Shown here in pieces: positions 62,809-64,000 of a DNA stretch of 64,000 bases. Both the position numbers and the translations under genes were made by a program. Positions within the stretch are counted from its first letter, which is position 1. Every line of letters begins with the position of its first letter. The notes beneath the pieces were generated by a model. The model was not told the DNA's origin and did no database searches. It worked only from the letters and a program-made list of their open reading frames with translations. Source of the DNA: Prunella strophiata (Eukaryota; Chordata; Aves; Passeriformes; Prunellidae); assembly GCA_036583965.1 (NCBI GenBank), contig JAZBQD010000014.1, forward strand, positions 5,612,191-5,676,190, given 5' to 3'.

Positions 62809-64000
62809 ATGGCCATGTTTTAGAGCAAAAGCATCTTGACAGAACCCAAGCTCTAAACTTGTCAGTTGGCAGACAAGAGTTTCCACTGGAGCACAAAGCT
62901 CCTGGAGCCCTGGGAAGCCAAGACAAGCCAACTTGAATGCACAGTGGCAAACAAAGAGTAATCAGCTTAAAATCCTGAATCAATGGCTCCAGCCTTGGTT
63001 TCCAGTGGGTAAATCCATGTCATGAATATACTTCTTGCTGCCTCTGCTGAAGACAAGCTTGAGGGGGTACATTCCATGGCAGCTTAAAACAAGTGAAGTC
63101 AGGGCTACCAGTGAACGCCCTCCCTCATGCCAGCTCACAAGTTAATCCAGCAAGCTGACTCAAAGAGCTACATCAGTCACAAACTGACTGTACAACCAAG
63201 TAGAATAAACAAATGCAGCAGTAAACAACAGCCAAACAATCTTCGGGCATTCCCTGGTTTCCAGCTCTGGCTCACTGTGGGATCCTGACAGCCATTAGAA
63301 GAGTGAGTTTGAAAAGACAGGGGCCAGGAAGACAAGAAAGAATCTCAGTACCTGCAAGGCTTTGGTGTTACTTGCCACAGAAATGCATTCTGTGTCATCC
63401 TCACATGAGAGAGAGAGAGCTCCACTACTTTCAGCAGATCTATGTTAATGTTCTCCAATTCCACTTTTTCCACTGAAAGTGGACAAACAATTCCACTGAA
63501 CCCACTTCTTTTGGACAACAAGGGTAATAGTCAGTTGGGCAAAACACAGAAGAAAGGAAAAGACAGTCTACAAAATATTTTACTTCTAAGATTTTTAGAA
63601 GGAAGGTAATTTAAGGTCTGGCATGGAGCAAACAACCACCTAGAGACTATGGAGCAAACAGTATGATGGATTTCTGGTCTGCTTCAAACCAAACACAAAG
63701 AAAATAGGCTACTTGTGAATTTATTCCCTGACTTGGCCTCGAGTGAAGTATGAACAGTCACACAAACTACCCTAAGCAGCAGGCTTAGGGTAGCAGCTAC
63801 AGGCAGAGGGACTGGGTCAAGCAGCCAGCCGTGGTAACCTTTTCTACGTGCACAGCTGGAAAAAGACACTTTGTCAATAGTCTTTAGCTGCTGTTCTTCT
63901 GCTTTGTGTATTTAGGTTAAGGCTCCTTGGGGCACTGACTACTTGTACTTATAAAACCCTCCCACCAATGGCACCATTTAGCATAACCTCAAAATGTTAG

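Larger units (their letters stand above)
11111..64000 (-). other. DUSP16: DUSP16 gene (MKP-7), overall view; extends past window end
   Basis: DUSP16 is a MAP kinase phosphatase that dephosphorylates the Thr and Tyr of the activation loop of JNK and p38, and shuttles between nucleus and cytoplasm. The complete coding sequence is present as six exons on the - strand, totalling 1980 nt (659 residues plus stop), against about 665 in human. In order it has a rhodanese/CH2-like MAPK-binding domain (about residues 20-140) with the kinase-interaction motif MKRRL near 55-59. Next comes a dual-specificity phosphatase domain (about 160-300) with general acid D214 and the signature HC(X5)RS at H244-S252. 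A long low-complexity C-terminal tail ends in MEIIEVS. All introns are GT-AG with matching phases. The promoter and first noncoding exon are not visible and probably lie beyond 64000. Confidence 0.95.
39782..64000 (-). other. DUSP16: Probable DUSP16 intron 1 (3' part)
   Basis: At least 24 kb without a recognisable coding exon on either strand and without a CpG island of promoter size. It holds three CR1 fragments, several A-, C- and G-runs, and TG/TA-rich low-complexity sequence near 62718-62808. In mammals DUSP16 also has a long first intron, so the promoter and the next gene (CREBL2 in human) should lie beyond the window. Confidence 0.7.

Noticed and set aside
1..64000. CRISPR array, prokaryotic operon, phage or tRNA/rRNA genes
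   Set aside because: No regularly spaced repeats, dense gene packing or RNA gene structures are visible. All evidence points to vertebrate nuclear DNA.

Overview
The window is vertebrate nuclear DNA, almost certainly from a bird. It is AT-rich, gene-poor and intron-dominated. It carries three truncated copies of the CR1 LINE family typical of bird genomes. Two recognisable genes lie tail to tail, in the same order and orientation as I recall at human 12p13 (BORCS5 forward, DUSP16 reverse). No prokaryotic genes, viral genes, CRISPR arrays, tRNA or rRNA were seen.

Region by region: 1-4872 is intron of BORCS5. 4873-5103 is the last coding exon of BORCS5 on the + strand, followed by a long probable 3'UTR (best poly(A) signals at 8780 and 8933). 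About 8960-11110 is intergenic. About 11115-13654 is the probable 3'UTR of DUSP16 on the - strand. All six coding exons of DUSP16 lie in the window: 39428-39658, 38116-38254, 25953-26116, 19387-19546, 18579-18702 and 13655-14816, in transcription order. Splice phases agree at every junction and the exons sum to 1980 nt, giving a 659-residue MKP-7 protein. The 5' part of the first coding exon (about 39659-39781) is probably 5'UTR. The remaining 24 kb to the window end is probably intron 1, with the promoter outside the window.

BORCS5 is a subunit of BORC, which couples lysosomes to ARL8 and kinesin. DUSP16 (MKP-7) is a dual-specificity phosphatase that inactivates JNK and p38. The two genes are neighbours, but nothing here links their functions.

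The most unusual feature is a 54-bp tandem duplication (60-bp period, 25861-25974) at the 3' end of the third DUSP16 coding exon. It copies the end of the exon together with its 5' splice site. There are therefore two identical, competing donors 60 nt apart. Use of the downstream one would add 20 residues in frame, with no stop, at the start of the phosphatase domain. Other points of interest are a CpG-rich patch inside a DUSP16 intron, a very GC-rich terminal exon, a predicted uORF, and G/C-run structures in intron 1.
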